This document shows positions 29,528 through 40,714 of a stretch of 64,000 nt of DNA, one piece after another. Positions within the stretch are counted from its first letter, which is position 1, and each line of letters starts with the position of its first letter. The notes below the pieces were generated by a model. That model saw nothing but the letters and a program-made list of their open reading frames with translations. It was not told where the DNA came from and ran no database searches. The stretch lies in NCBI GenBank assembly GCA_028023455.1, contig JAQFVV010013335.1:62001-126000 (forward strand). The letters run 5' to 3'. A program made the translations under genes and the position numbers. The DNA comes from Epiperipatus broadwayi. Its lineage: Eukaryota; Onychophora; Udeonychophora; Euonychophora; Peripatidae.

Positions 29528-30577
29528 TTACACATGAGACAATAAGCAAAATTTTAAATAATTTTTAAAAATATAAAAAGATAAATTATTAACATCAATT
29601 GAACAGTCAGTAACAAAAGAATTAAAGAGCCTGAGTCCATTGTAACTAAATTGCCTGCGACTGCTTTCTAAAGAAAAATTTGGAACCACCAGTTGAAATT
29701 TGTTAGCCAAGCGGTAATTTATAATTGATACTTTATGACACAATAAAAAACGACGACGATATATATCAATGATAATTCTAAACTTATATAGTTTAGAAAC
29801 AGATAACACACCAGAATTGACATATATATCTCGCACAGAGGTCAATCTATGTCTACCAAAAATAATACGCATTGTATAATTTTGCGAAGTATGTAATTGA
29901 GATAGTGAGTAATCAGTAGAGCCACCCCAAATGGAAATATTGTAACATAATATACTCTGATAACAAGCAAAATATATAGTCATCAAAGTAGATCTAGGTA
30001 TGAATTTAACCAGATAATAAAATAAATAATTAATTTTACCTAATCGAGAACATAAGTAGACAATGTGCTTAGACCACGATAACATTGAATCAATATAAAT
30101 GCCTAAATAGCAATAATTATCAACAAAACTAATGTTACAACATGTACAAATACTTTTTGAATGAATATTATACTGATCACAAATACTAATACTAATTGAA
30201 TGGGTGCAGTGTTTATAAGAGAACAGAATACCTATGTTTTTATTACTATTAACCGTTAAATAATTTATCATAAGCCAGTTACTTATTAATTCTAGATCTT
30301 TATTAATCAATTGCTCCAGAATACTATACGAAACAGCATCACAAGACAAAGCAATATCATCAGCAAACCCATAAATCTTTGAATTCAAAGATAAATTAAA
30401 AATGTCATTTATATAAATTAAAAACAGTATAAAGCCAAGTACAGAACCTTGTGGAACACCATGATTAACTAATCCAAATTCTCCAATAATACCATGTATT
30501 TTAGTAGCCTGTCTCCTGTCCTTCATGTAACTTAACAACCAAGAAGCAAAATGACCTCTAAAACCATATGAACACAA
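29528..30577 (-). pseudogene. LINE reverse transcriptase, C-terminal half
   Basis: 349 codons beginning in the middle of the RT domain: GVPQGSVLGFILFLIYINDI (conserved block around motif B), then IYGFADDIALS with the catalytic Asp pair intact near residue 73, then the thumb region (LGIYIDSMLSWSKHI) and the C-terminal helical part ending LLSHV. The join with the upstream piece needs a one-base shift near 30580. Stop at 29528 followed by a 3' UTR of about 330 bp containing (TA)n. Confidence 0.85.
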
Positions 30578-31511
30578 ACATGTAACAAAACTGTATGATT
30601 AACAGAGTCAAATGCTTTGGATAAAACCAAATAAACAGCTGCTGTCTTGAGACCCTTATTCAATAATAATGTCACATTATGTACATGGTTATAAATAGTA
30701 TCTAAAGTACTCTTTCCAGCCACAAAGCTAAACTGATACACAGAAAACACTTTATGAATATTCAAAAATGACATCATCTTATCCTTAACTGCCATCTCAA
30801 ATAATTTAGCAACAACAGATATTATAGAAATAGATCTATAATTGCTAATAATCAAAGGATCACCTTTTTTTTTAAAATGAGTGTAATAATCCCTACTTTC
30901 AAACATTCAGGAAATACACCAGAAGATAAAGATAGGTTAAAGAAATAAACTAATACAGGTATAAAAGCTAATTTATTATCTTTCACAATTTGGGATGTTA
31001 ATTTATCTAATCCAGAAGAGCGAACATTTTTTAAATCATGGATTAGATGTGATAACTGAACATCAGAAACATTTGAACAAAAGAAAGTATCAGAAACATG
31101 TGTAGAAGTTACATCATTAATAGATGGTTCTATGTGTGGTTTATATACAAAGAAATTATTAAAAAGATCAGCCACGTATTTTTCATTACCTTGCACCTCT
31201 AACATGACTTCATTATTCTTAACATAAGTAATTTGATCAGAAGATTTTTTAACCAAAGAGTTTATTGCTTTCCACTTTAAAGAAACATTTTTATTACAAA
31301 GAAATTCCCTATAATAATTCGATTTTGCTATTTTAATATCACATTTAATTTCTTTATTAATCTGCTTTAAGACAATTGAACTGGCAAAATGTTTTAACCT
31401 ATTTCTATAATTAATTTTTTCAATCAACTGATCTGAAATCCACAAAGAACGTTTTCTATTTTTATTATTTAGTTTAATACGACAAGTAGCCTTATCAACA
31501 AAGAACAACAA
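30532..31511 (-). pseudogene. LINE reverse transcriptase, N-terminal half
   Basis: Two overlapping frames, 30852-31511 then 30532-30906. The first carries the linker and early RT (SGLDKLTSQIVKDNKLAFIP, then GVFPECLKVGIITLILKKK); the second continues with ISNYRSISIISVVAKLFE and SKAFDSVNH. The shift falls exactly in a nine-A run at 30865-30873. In RT motif A, the catalytic Asp expected just before LSKAFD is Val (VLSKAFD), which predicts a dead enzyme whatever the state of the frame. Confidence 0.8.
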
Positions 31512-32076
31512 ATATTTTGGAATTCTAAAAAAGCTTTATCAACATTATCCAAATCAAAAATACAATCCCAGTTTTGAATAGATAATAAACGATTTAATTT
31601 AATATGTGATAATTTATCAAGATACCTATAGCTAGTCGAATTATTACGAATCATAGACAATTTTAAAAAAATTGCAAAATGATCAGTAATATTTAATTCA
31701 GATACACCAGATTCAAAATTATAATCCTGATCAAGTCTAATAAAAATATGATCAAGCAGAGATTTACAAGTTGGCGTTATGCGCGTAGGTGAAAAAAATC
31801 AACTGATCAAAACCACAACTATATAATAAATCCAAATATCCACAGGTAGAATTATGTTCCCCACTCAATAAATCAATATTTATATCACCAATCATTACAA
31901 CAGAAGACGAACACAAATTAGATAACAAATTATCAAGTTCATAAATAAATGTTGTAATAGAACTAGTACACGATCTATATATTGCAATTAATGAGAGAAT
32001 TCCGTTTGGAAAATTAAGCGTTACCAATATTGATTCAGCGGTTGTAAACCTGAGAATCCCATAAATATAATTTAAG
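31469..32076 (-). pseudogene. LINE endonuclease C-terminal half and linker
   Basis: Frames 31764-32027 and 31469-31660. The first has VMIGDINIDLLSG (the GDxN catalytic motif region with Ile) and LDLLYSCGFDQLIF; the second carries the linker before RT. The endonuclease reading continues from the upstream ORF if one base is changed in the seven-A run around 32080, and again in the seven-T run (minus strand) around 31794. After the second shift the SLLDHIFIR motif typical of this endonuclease appears. Confidence 0.75.
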
Positions 32077-33246
32077 TCATTTTTTTATAAAAATCATTAG
32101 ACCTCCTGATCGCGAATACGAAGGTGGCGCTAGTAAACTCTTATAACCGTCCAAAATATATAAATATTGTTCCTCATTAGAAATCCATGTTTCAGACAGA
32201 ATAATAATATCATAATTTATTTTAAGTCCATTTAAAAATACATTGAATTCATCAAAATGAGCTCGTATACTACGAATATTCAAATGAAAATTTTTTAAGT
32301 CTTTATAATCCGGAATGTTATTAGATCGTATACTAGATAATGAAAATTCGATGAAGGATAAATCTGCTTCACTTTTTATAACAACAGTGGGAGAATTATT
32401 GTCATTTCTGATATGTACCAAACCATTTCGGATAAACGCCACACCTTGTATTTGGTCACGCATTTTTTGCTTCGCTTTCCAAAACAGCTGCCGAGTAGCC
32501 AAGGAAATCCATTCATTAACGTAAATACGTTGATTATTATTTTCCAATGGCAAAATATCTGACACTAAAATAACAGATTTCCTATTACGCAAAAAAGATC
32601 TAGCCATATTTCGAGAGTTAAAACGAGCAATAACAAGTCCCGGTTTATTCATCTTAGCTTTTGTACGAAATACCTGTTCTAGATCACTATTAGAAAAATG
32701 TTCAACATTAAGTTTATTTGCTACTTTAGAAACAACTTGCAACAAATCTTCATCACTTTGATAAGGAATGCCCTGCAGCTCAATTTCAAAAGCCATTTGA
32801 AATCTTTCCAATGTCTCCACTTTAGATTTTAACAAAGATAAATCATTGTTATGTGCATCATAAGCAGAAGATAGATAAGAAATATCCCGACTATTCTTTT
32901 CAACCCTTGAATGCAAAATATCAAAATCAGCTTGCATTTTGGAAACAGTTTGCGTCAGCTCCGATAATGTATTATGAATAACTGCTAACAACTACAATTT
33001 CTCCATAATCTGCTGCAAAACTGAACTATCCGATGTCGGGGAAGGATTTATTTCTGTATTAGTAGTAGAAAAAGAATCTCTACAAAAAGCACATCTCCAA
33101 GCTTGCCTTTTACCTATAGACATACGTCTGTATGTATTTTCCGAGAACGTTGAACACATGTAATGCATTTTGCAATTACAACCATGACACGAAATATAAT
33201 TGCCATTTTTAGGCAACGAAGTATCACAAATACCACACTTATCCAT
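32077..33246 (-). pseudogene. LINE ORF1 region fused in frame to endonuclease start
   Basis: Starts at ATG 33246. Residues 1-60 form a PHD-like finger (CGICDTSLPKNGNYISCHGC, then CKMHYMC and CAFC). An in-frame TAG at 32992-32994 follows codon 84. The same frame then continues for 304 codons: coiled coil (SKMQADFDILHSRVEKNSRD), an FP/ORF1-like region (GIPYQSDEDLLQVVSKVANK, IYVNEWISLATRQLFWKAKQ), then directly the endonuclease start (FHLNIRSIRAHFDEFN, IILSETWIS). So the ORF1-type domains and the endonuclease lie in one frame with no intervening stop. It ends at a stop at 32077, after a seven-A run. Confidence 0.8.
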
Positions 33247-33371
33247 GTTAAATATACCAAATCACTTTAGAAAACAAAAAAATAGGCGACAATAAAAATA
33301 ATAAATCAGATAATAATTAATAAAATTAGCTAAAATAGTACAGATAGTAAAAAATTCACATCCACTCAGCA

Positions 33372-33373
33372 CA

Positions 33374-33460
<87 letters not shown>

Positions 33461-33461
33461 T
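33372..33461. repeat. (AAT)n microsatellite at the 5' side of the LINE
   Basis: About 30 AAT units on + in the same orientation as 29079-29199. Its position just beyond the LINE's 5' region suggests the element inserted into an AAT tract, or beside another element's tail. Confidence 0.85.
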
Positions 33462-34429
33462 AGTACTAGTAGTAATAATAGTTATAATAAAATATCTAAT
33501 CAATACACAAGAAAAAATACATAATGTTCAGAATTTCTGTTACTTTGGCAAGAGAAAATAAATTATTTTCTCTTTTACAAAATAAAATATCTAATCAGCA
33601 TGCACAATGTATATATTATATTTTAACCAAAATGTCCAGTTAATCTTGCCCAAAACTATGTAACCAAAAATATAATAGGGTAGACTAACTCCTATAATGC
33701 TGCTATAAGACAAAAGCATTTAATCAAGAGTTCTAATAGTCACCAAATCAATCTTAAAAAGCAGATTCACATAAAATCAAGTTACTAAAAAAATATTAAT
33801 ACAAATAAATCTCTCTTACTCAGATTAAAATTATTAATCAAAATAAATAGTTCTTAATCAAATTAGATTACTTATTCAAAGTAAATATTTCTTAATCAAA
33901 TTAGATCTCAGAGTTCGTATTAATAAATTCTCCAATGAATAAATATAATATTATTTGTCCTTTGACATTCTTATCATAAAAACAAATGTGATTCTAGTAA
34001 ATAATCGTAATAAGATATTATCCATCTTTGGATAGTATCCTAATATAATAAATAAATCTTAATTTTAAACTAATCATGAAACTAAAATTAAAACAATGGT
34101 ATAATCTAGGATGACATTCTGTGATATTATGAGTAGGAAAGAGATTTTGTTGCTACCCATATATTACATAAAAAAGTTCTCATAATTTTAATCCAAAATA
34201 AAATAAAGTAATCTTATCCATGGATGTTATTTTAACAACAACAATATAAATTCTAATAAAAAGACTTTTATAATCTTCTTGTACTCTTATACTACGATAT
34301 TAAAATATGTGTGATTTTTGAATTTCCAAGAATACAAATTCAGAAATAATAATTAAAACAATAATTTTATTAACACTAATAAATATGACAAGAATACCAA
34401 CCCAAAGTCAGCCTTTATCTAAAAGTTAT
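33462..34429 (+). other. Lectin intron 2, non-coding spacer
   Basis: AT-rich sequence without gene similarity. The words AATCAAAT/AATCAAAATAAAT recur loosely around 33780-33910. Confidence 0.45.
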
Positions 34430-34776
34430 TTATTGAGGGGGAAATCTAAAATTTTCAGACACCTACATGTCTTCAAACTCAGTTATCCAACTCAAATAGC
34501 TATATGGGGCTGAGAGATTTTCAGCCATACCATATATTAGCAGTCTTAGCAATATAAAATTTCATAAGAGTTAAGGAAGAGACTATAAATAGTCAAAATA
34601 AGAGTCATAGATCACATAAAACAATTCTCTTAAGCTTGTAAGATATAAACAATGAGCATTGCCGATTTCTCAACAAGCTTTGTGATAAATGCTTAGCCAG
34701 AGAAAGCACTTAAATATCTGTCAGGACCTCCCCCCCCTCCCAACCTCTGACCATGGTTTCATGTTTTGGCACTCCT
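34430..34776 (-). repeat. Retrozyme-like family D, inverted unit, truncated
   Basis: Inverted counterpart of about 35131-35500. It includes the shared block GACATGTAGG...GAGTTTGAAGACAT (in reverse) also seen in the arrays at 41546, 49190 and 58610. The unit stops inside the hammerhead: on the minus strand GAAA, stem III and the stem I 3' strand (34743-34760) are intact, but the 5' core box reads TCAAGGA instead of CTGAGGA. The break is at about 34776, exactly where the SINE-like sequence begins. Confidence 0.75.
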
Positions 34777-34990
34777 TGACAGAATAGCTCAGTTGGTAGA
34801 GATTTTGCCTTAAATTAAACATTCAAGAATCTAAATGTGCAAGTTCAACTTCTAAGCAAATATTGCCACTGTGCATATAAGCCAGAAACACATGAAGAAG
34901 AGTGGAGAATAATACTACTCAAAACGTCGTGTAATAACTAACCTGTATTGTCTATTTGTGTGTTATTACTAACAAGATGTTTGTATTTGG
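34777..34990 (+). mobile_element. tRNA-derived SINE
   Basis: Contains a near-perfect tRNA-type A box (TAGCTCAGTTGGTAGAG at 34788-34804) and, about 40 bp later, a B-box-like AAGTTCAACTTC (about 34840-34851), the internal RNA polymerase III promoter of tRNA-derived SINEs. It does not fold as a functional tRNA. The body continues with AAGAGTGGAG...CTACTC AAAACGTC near 34896-34928, resembling PLE-end and hammerhead-like words. The exact 3' end is not clear. Confidence 0.65.
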
Positions 34991-35130
34991 AAAGTTTAAA
35001 TAAAATTTAAAATTTTCTATACATTCAACATTCACTCATAAATGATGGAAATAGTCCAACATATCACATCTTAAGAATAATTCAATAAGATTTTACCCAC
35101 CCCCCAACCCTATAAATCTCTTTACCTAGC
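34991..35130. other. Spacer between SINE and family D direct units
   Basis: AT-rich, with a C-rich run near 35098-35110. No feature recognised. Confidence 0.4.
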
Positions 35131-35174
35131 ACCTCTCTGAGGAGTGCCAAAAACATGAAACCATGGTCAGAGGT
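35131..35174 (+). ncRNA. Hammerhead ribozyme (type I), family D unit 1
   Basis: All conserved parts are present in order: stem I 5' strand ACCUCU (35131-35136), core box CUGAGGA (fits CUGANGA), stem II GUG/CAU with a 7-nt loop (35144-35156), GAAA (35157-35160), stem III ACC/GGU with a 2-nt loop, cleavage base C17 (35168), and stem I 3' strand AGAGGU (35169-35174), fully complementary to the 5' strand. Such RNAs cut themselves after C17. Stem II is short and stem III very small, as in PLE and retrozyme hammerheads, so activity may need loop contacts or dimers. Confidence 0.8.
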
Positions 35175-35555
35175 TTGGGGGAGGGGGGTCCTGACAGAGA
35201 TATTTTAAATGCTTTCTCTGGCTAAGCATTTATCACAAAGTTTTTTGAGCATTTGGCAAAGCTTATTGTTTATATCTTACAACCTTAAGAGAATAGGGTC
35301 ATGTGATCTATGACTTTTATTTTGCCTATTTATAGTCTCTACCTTACGTCTTATGCAATTTTATATTGATAAGACTACTAATATATGGTATAGCTGAAGA
35401 TCTCTCAGCTCCATATAGCTATTTGAGTTGGATAGCTGAGTTTGAAGACATGTAGGTATCTGAAAAATTCAGATTTTCCACTCAATAGATAACTTTTAGA
35501 TAAATGCTGGCTTTGGGTTGGTATTTTCAGATCTAGTATCTGAACCTAACATAGC

Positions 35556-35598
35556 ACCTCTCTGAGGAGTGCCAAAGCACAAAACCATGGTCAGAATT
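35556..35598 (+). ncRNA. Degraded hammerhead, family D unit 2
   Basis: Same layout as the preceding unit with core CUGAGGA intact and a better stem II (GUGC/GCAC), but the G of GAAA is A, and the stem I 3' strand is AGAAUU, pairing only partly with ACCUCU. Predicted inactive because that G is essential for cleavage. Confidence 0.65.
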
Positions 35599-35760
35599 TG
35601 GGGGGTCCTGACAAAGCTATTTTAAATGCTTTATCTGGCTAAGCATTTATCACAAAGCTTGTTGAGCAATTGGCAATGCTCATTGTTTATATCTTACAAG
35701 CTTAAGAGAATTAGGTTATATGATCTATGACTCTTATTTTGTCTGAAAGTTTATATTTAG

Positions 35761-36538
35761 CATACTATAATAACTTAACTATAAATAACCACAGAATGCA
35801 ATTTTAATTAATAAATTATAAAAAATTTATCAATTTAACAAATATAATAAATAATATAAATTAATGAGCAAATAAAATAATCCTTGTTAAGTTATTTAAT
35901 CATGAATTATTTACTCTTATCTATTGTAGTTGTTATATAATTTTATATATGTATCAGGCATATATTGGAAATGATACACCAATGAATGGGAGAAAGAAAA
36001 TACATTATTTTTGCATACATATATTACTAAATAATTATTTACAATATATTTTAAAAGTTTAGCAAGTATGTTTACTTTGTTTACTGTTCTCTTATAATAA
36101 TAAATGCAAACTTATTAATTTAAATACATAAAATATGTCATAAATGTATATTTAATATACACTATTATCAAGATTACTTATAAATATTTATACATGAAAA
36201 TTATTGCTTTTAATATATGTAAAGAAAACAAACATACCATATATTTAAATAAACTAAATTAGCATTAAAAATATATTACATTTAAATTTTGTTTACTCTG
36301 CAATTTAACTTTTCTTTTTGGTTATACTATATTTTTATGTATAATAAACTAAACACTTGCATTCTAAAAATATTTAAATAAAGAATGAAAATATGATTTT
36401 TTAGTAGTCACATAATTCCACTAAAATAATATTTATTATCTTACATCAAACATTATAATTTAACTTACTTTTATTCTATAATATAAAAATAATCTTAGTG
36501 CATAATGTTAAACTGAAATAAATATCTAAATATTAAAT
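35761..36538 (+). other. Lectin intron 2, AT-rich spacer
   Basis: No gene or repeat recognised. Confidence 0.45.
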
Positions 36539-36731
36539 CACCCCACTTGGATAAGAAAATCAGAACTGCCCTCTATGAAATAAATATATTAGAGTTAATA
36601 TTTCCAAATAACAAGTCTCAAAAAATATCATTTGGAGGTTGGCTATTTTGGGGGCTGGATATTTTGAAACATGGACTCTAATATATTTATTTCACAGAGA
36701 GCAGTTTTGAATTTTTTAACCATGTGGAGTA
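36539..36731. mobile_element. Short MITE-like inverted-repeat element
   Basis: Imperfect terminal inverted repeats of about 55 bp: ATGAAATAAATATATTAGAG on the left pairs with CTCTAATATATTTATTTCAC on the right, and the outer parts CCCCACTTGG / CCATGTGGAGT also pair loosely. Total length about 190 bp with no coding potential. Target duplication not resolved. Confidence 0.6.
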
Positions 36732-38127
36732 ATATAATATTTTGGTATTCTATATTATATATACAAAATACTGTAATAAAAAAAACTTGAGTCCAAAAAA
36801 ACTTAGAATCTGATTAATGTTTTTTTTTTTCAAAATATGTAGATTGGTTAAATAGATATGGTGTTTAAAATTCCAATATATCATAATTTAACTAACATTC
36901 AAAACTTTTTATGCATTTTAACAAAGTTACAACTATTCAACTAAAGCACTATATACTAAAATATTACAATGTTAACATTTGCTTTTTTACAATAATAATA
37001 GCATTAGATAATTCCTTATATTCCATAAGTTACATTGCAGTATTTAAATTATATTGTATGAGTTTTATGAATTATAGGTCTTAAATTATGTTTCCTGAGG
37101 TTAAACATTGCAGCACTTAAATTATATTCCATTATTTTTACTTGTTGTAGCACTTAAAATACATTACACAATGAAGTGATTTTTATTATTGGATGTTATG
37201 CATTCTTCTCAAAAGACAGAAGTCTTTGAGCAATTTGGTTTATTTATTTAGCTACTCATGTTTATAATAAAAACTTCAAATTATTATTAAAATGTAAAGC
37301 ATACAAACTTTATATAGTTTGTTTATTGAAAGGTAAATTGAGAGAGAACTACCAAACTAAGATCAGGACCTTAAATAGATTTTTTCTGGTGTGGTTATAT
37401 TTGTCACTATTCTAGATCTTGTTTTTGTGGTATAATTCAATTTCAACTCATTGCTAAGACATCAGCAATTAGGAGTTAAATTTTATCCACATGTTCACTT
37501 AGTAAATGTTCTTATATATACATCAGCATTCATAATAATAAAATATGTTCTTAAATTTTTAATAAAGTATACATTTTAAATAAAACAACTTTACAAATTA
37601 AAATATATTTTTTAAAATCATAATTTAAATAAAATATAAACATTCTTTTTATATTCATTTAATATGCAATATTCAATATTACAAAAAATACTTATTTTAA
37701 ATAATAAATATTTAATAGAAATAATGTTTTTTAAATATATATAATTTAATACTATCTGACTGTATAAACATGTAAATACTTATACATTCATACACACATT
37801 CCAAATAATAATTGACTAATTCATTTGTTAATGCTCATATATTATTTCTCAAACATATGCAGTAAATAAAAATGTCAACAAATAAATCTATCAATATGTA
37901 ATTTATTTTATCAGATCTTTATAAAAATAAAATATTAATTTGATATTTTATTGCAATATAAAACAAACTAACAATTTGGCATATTGTTAAAAAAATTACA
38001 TATGCCATTCTTATGATAAAATTGTCAATAACTATTTATTAATGAGGTAAACCACTACATCCTTTTAAAACAATTGACAATTAAATAAAATAAGCCAAGT
38101 TTAAAATCAGGTCATATATATATATAT
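36732..38127 (+). other. Lectin intron 2, AT-rich spacer
   Basis: No gene. Around 37030-37160 the words ATTGCAGCACTTAAATTATATT and similar recur three times at roughly 55-70 bp spacing, a weak old tandem repeat. It ends in (TA)n directly before the TGTAACG element. Confidence 0.45.
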
Positions 38128-40298
38128 TGTAACGAGCACAGACGTTCGTTACATTGTTTTTTATTTATTTATTAAACATGAAAGTAAATTAAAAAGTTCG
38201 CATTTAAAAATTTTCTTTAAGAATTAAAAATTGAAATTAAATATCATCTTAAACTCGTATATATTAAATCGCACAGATAAAAAAAAAATTATTAAAATAA
38301 AACTGTATTAAAAATAGAAAAGGTATTTTAAAAACAAAAACTTAAAAAGATTTGGAGATAAAAATATATCTTTAATCTTGAAAAACACAGAAATTAATCA
38401 GAAATGGAAATGATTGTTAAGTAGTTAAATGTAAACCAGCCTTGGGCATTTAAATGTAAAAACATCAGTCAGATAGGAAAACAATAGAAACAAATAGCCA
38501 ATGAAAGAAATTCATCGGGAAATCGGACCTCAGCGAAAGGATCATCACATCGATGACATAATGCCAAGTCAATCCTTCGAATACGTATAAAAGGAAAATT
38601 TGGAAATTATTAATTAGTGATTGGTAATTATTATTACGAGAAGATGGAGATGTATTAAGATGGAGAGTTGGTGGTGAAGGGATGGAAAGACGCATGTTCA
38701 ATCCCTTCAGTTGTTATAAAATGGAAAAATGAAACATCGCTTTTCTTATATTTAGAGGACCACAGGATCATCGGGAAATTTAATGCTGGATTTCAAACAG
38801 CAAGCAACTGTAAAAGATGAACATTTCTAAAACTGTAAGAACTTTATAAAATATAACAAACAATAGTAATTTGAAAACACTAAGAACTTTAAATTTTAAA
38901 CTTTCCTAGTATTTAATTGTTACAAATAGAATCCTATCTGACCAAACTAAATTCTTTATTAATAGTGTTATTTGATGTATTTTTTTCTCATTTATGTAAA
39001 ATCATTTCCATTTATTTTATCTTTTGTTCTTTACGTTTTTATCATGATTTTTTGTTTTTCGTTAAATTAATTATATAAATGTTAAACTTAAGTCGGGCGT
39101 GAATGGCTGTATAGATTTGTAAAGTTATATTAGGGGAGGGTAATCTTAGGTTATTTGTGTCATTGTTAAATTGGGTAATGGATTGGATATATTGATGTAG
39201 TTAGTAGATGTAGTCGGAGATTCGCTACTGGCAGAATCGCTTTATACGCCGCACTCTCCCATTTTGCCTATGGAAGGAATTATAAGATGCAGAGCGCAGT
39301 TCCTTTCTATGGAGTTTTTTTTTTATTGTTCTTCTTGTCAGATAGATTTAATATTCCTATTTGACGAGAGGCAATTTCTTCTCTTAATTTTTTGGTGCCG
39401 CCGTATTTCGTATTACATTGAGTACATCGATATATCAGATGGATTGGTGCCAGTTTGGCTGCGACTTTTAGCCTAAGGTTAAATAGGGATAGAATGTTTA
39501 TTGTCAAAAGCAAATTTATGTAGTCTATTCATACTCAACACTAAATAAAAATGCATTAAAGTTAAGTTGTTTATAGACGTTTGCCCATTCGTTATCGGTT
39601 AATTATGTTTTGGATTTCATATTTGATCAAAATATATAGACATTCGATAAATAATGATACCTTCCTGGTGAGTATCTAAAATGTATTTATTCGGATGTCT
39701 TTTAAGTTATTGGTGACAATGCAAGTATTTTATGGTCAATACTATTGGGTTACGTATAAATTTCCCTCCGCAATTGTCAGTAATCAATAATTTTGTCTTT
39801 TGATCGTTTATGTTTATTTTGAAATGTTTTTGACTGTGAAATCTATGTAACTGATCTATATTCAACATTATAAACAAGCTTTCATAAATTTATCTGTGCG
39901 AACTTAATTAAAATGTAAAATTAGAATATAATAGTAATTAAATGTAAATTAAAGTCAAAAATCAAAGTTAAAAATGTAGGTTAAATTTTGAAATGTAAAA
40001 CTAATACTAAAATAATTTTAAATCTTATATATATGTGAAATAAATAAACGTTTGTGTGTTTATTACTGGCAGTGGCTTATTTATTCTTTTTTTATATATA
40101 CTCTTAGATTATATTATTAAATCTCTGCTATTTCACTGAGCTAGTGACATGGGCTAACGACCGGATGCAAAATATAAAAAAAAAAATTTTTTTTTTGACT
40201 TACGTATCTGCCTACTTTATAAATTTTTCTAGGTTCAAATGCCTAGATGGCGCCCTGTAGTGCAGATAAGGTTAATTTACCTACTCTGGATCGTTACA
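38128..40298 (-). repeat. TGTAACG element copy 3, inverted and uninterrupted
   Basis: A 2171-bp reverse-complement copy of the element at 2033-6834 and 7545-13507, without the three insertions found there. It starts (on +) with the terminal hairpin TGTAACG...CGTTACA at 38128-38153 and ends with CGTTACA at 40292-40298, so both ends carry the TGTAACG word in inverted orientation. It is flanked by TATATAT on the left and ATATAT on the right. It is more diverged than copies 1 and 2 are from each other. No ORF above background. Confidence 0.8.
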
Positions 40299-40404
40299 AT
40301 ATATTACAATAGATTTTAATTAATTAACATTTTATTTGTATTATATATATATATATATATATATATTTGAAATTTTTACCAAACTAGCTATATTTTGCTT
40401 TCAG
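40299..40404 (+). other. End of lectin intron 2 with (TA)n
   Basis: Contains (TA)n at about 40342-40366 and finishes with TTTTGCTTTCAG, a good splice acceptor for exon 3. Confidence 0.6.
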
Positions 40405-40564
40405 ATTATGTATGGTAGATGGGAACAAAATGAACCAAGTAATGCTTACAATGAAAACTGTATGAAAATCATGAAAAAGCCTCCATACATAAGAAACTCT
40501 CTTGGAAGTTGGAAAGTTAGTTACTGCTCTGAAAAGAAAAAATTTGTTTGCAAATATCAGACAG
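40405..40564 (+). CDS. C-type lectin, exon 3 (ligand-binding loop and end of domain)
   Basis: Between TTTGCTTTCAG and GTAGTA. It begins in phase 0, compatible with exon 2, and reads IMYGRWEQNEPSNAYNENCM then SLGSWKVSYCSEKKKFVCKY. This is the long-loop and final-strand part of a C-type lectin domain with the last two conserved cysteine partners. The Ca2+/sugar motif that is EPN (mannose type) or QPD (galactose type) in classical family members is EPS here, and the usual WND is WKV, so canonical calcium-dependent sugar binding is doubtful. The exon ends in phase 1 at a donor, so at least one more exon is expected; I could not find it in the remaining 23 kb. Confidence 0.85.
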
Positions 40565-40638
40565 GTAGTAATTTTTTTTAAATTTCTTCTGTTTCTATTT
40601 ATCATATCACATTATTTTATCTTTTCTATCTGTGGATT

Positions 40639-40676
<38 letters not shown>

Positions 40677-40714
40677 CAAATAGATGTCTGTATTTTTTCA
40701 AAATAATATACGTA

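Larger units (their letters stand above)
35131..35760 (+). repeat. Retrozyme-like family D, two direct units
   Basis: A complete unit of 425 bp (spacing of the two hammerheads at 35131 and 35556) followed by a partial second unit ending near 35760. Units share TATTTTAAATGCTTT, CTGGCTAAGCATTTATCACA, TTGTTTATATCTTACAA and TCTATGACT. With the inverted unit at 34430 this gives one inverted plus two direct copies. No coding capacity. Confidence 0.8.

Noticed and set aside
34777-34860. A functional tRNA gene
   Set aside because: A and B boxes are present, but the sequence between and around them cannot form the acceptor and anticodon stems; a tRNA-derived SINE fits better.
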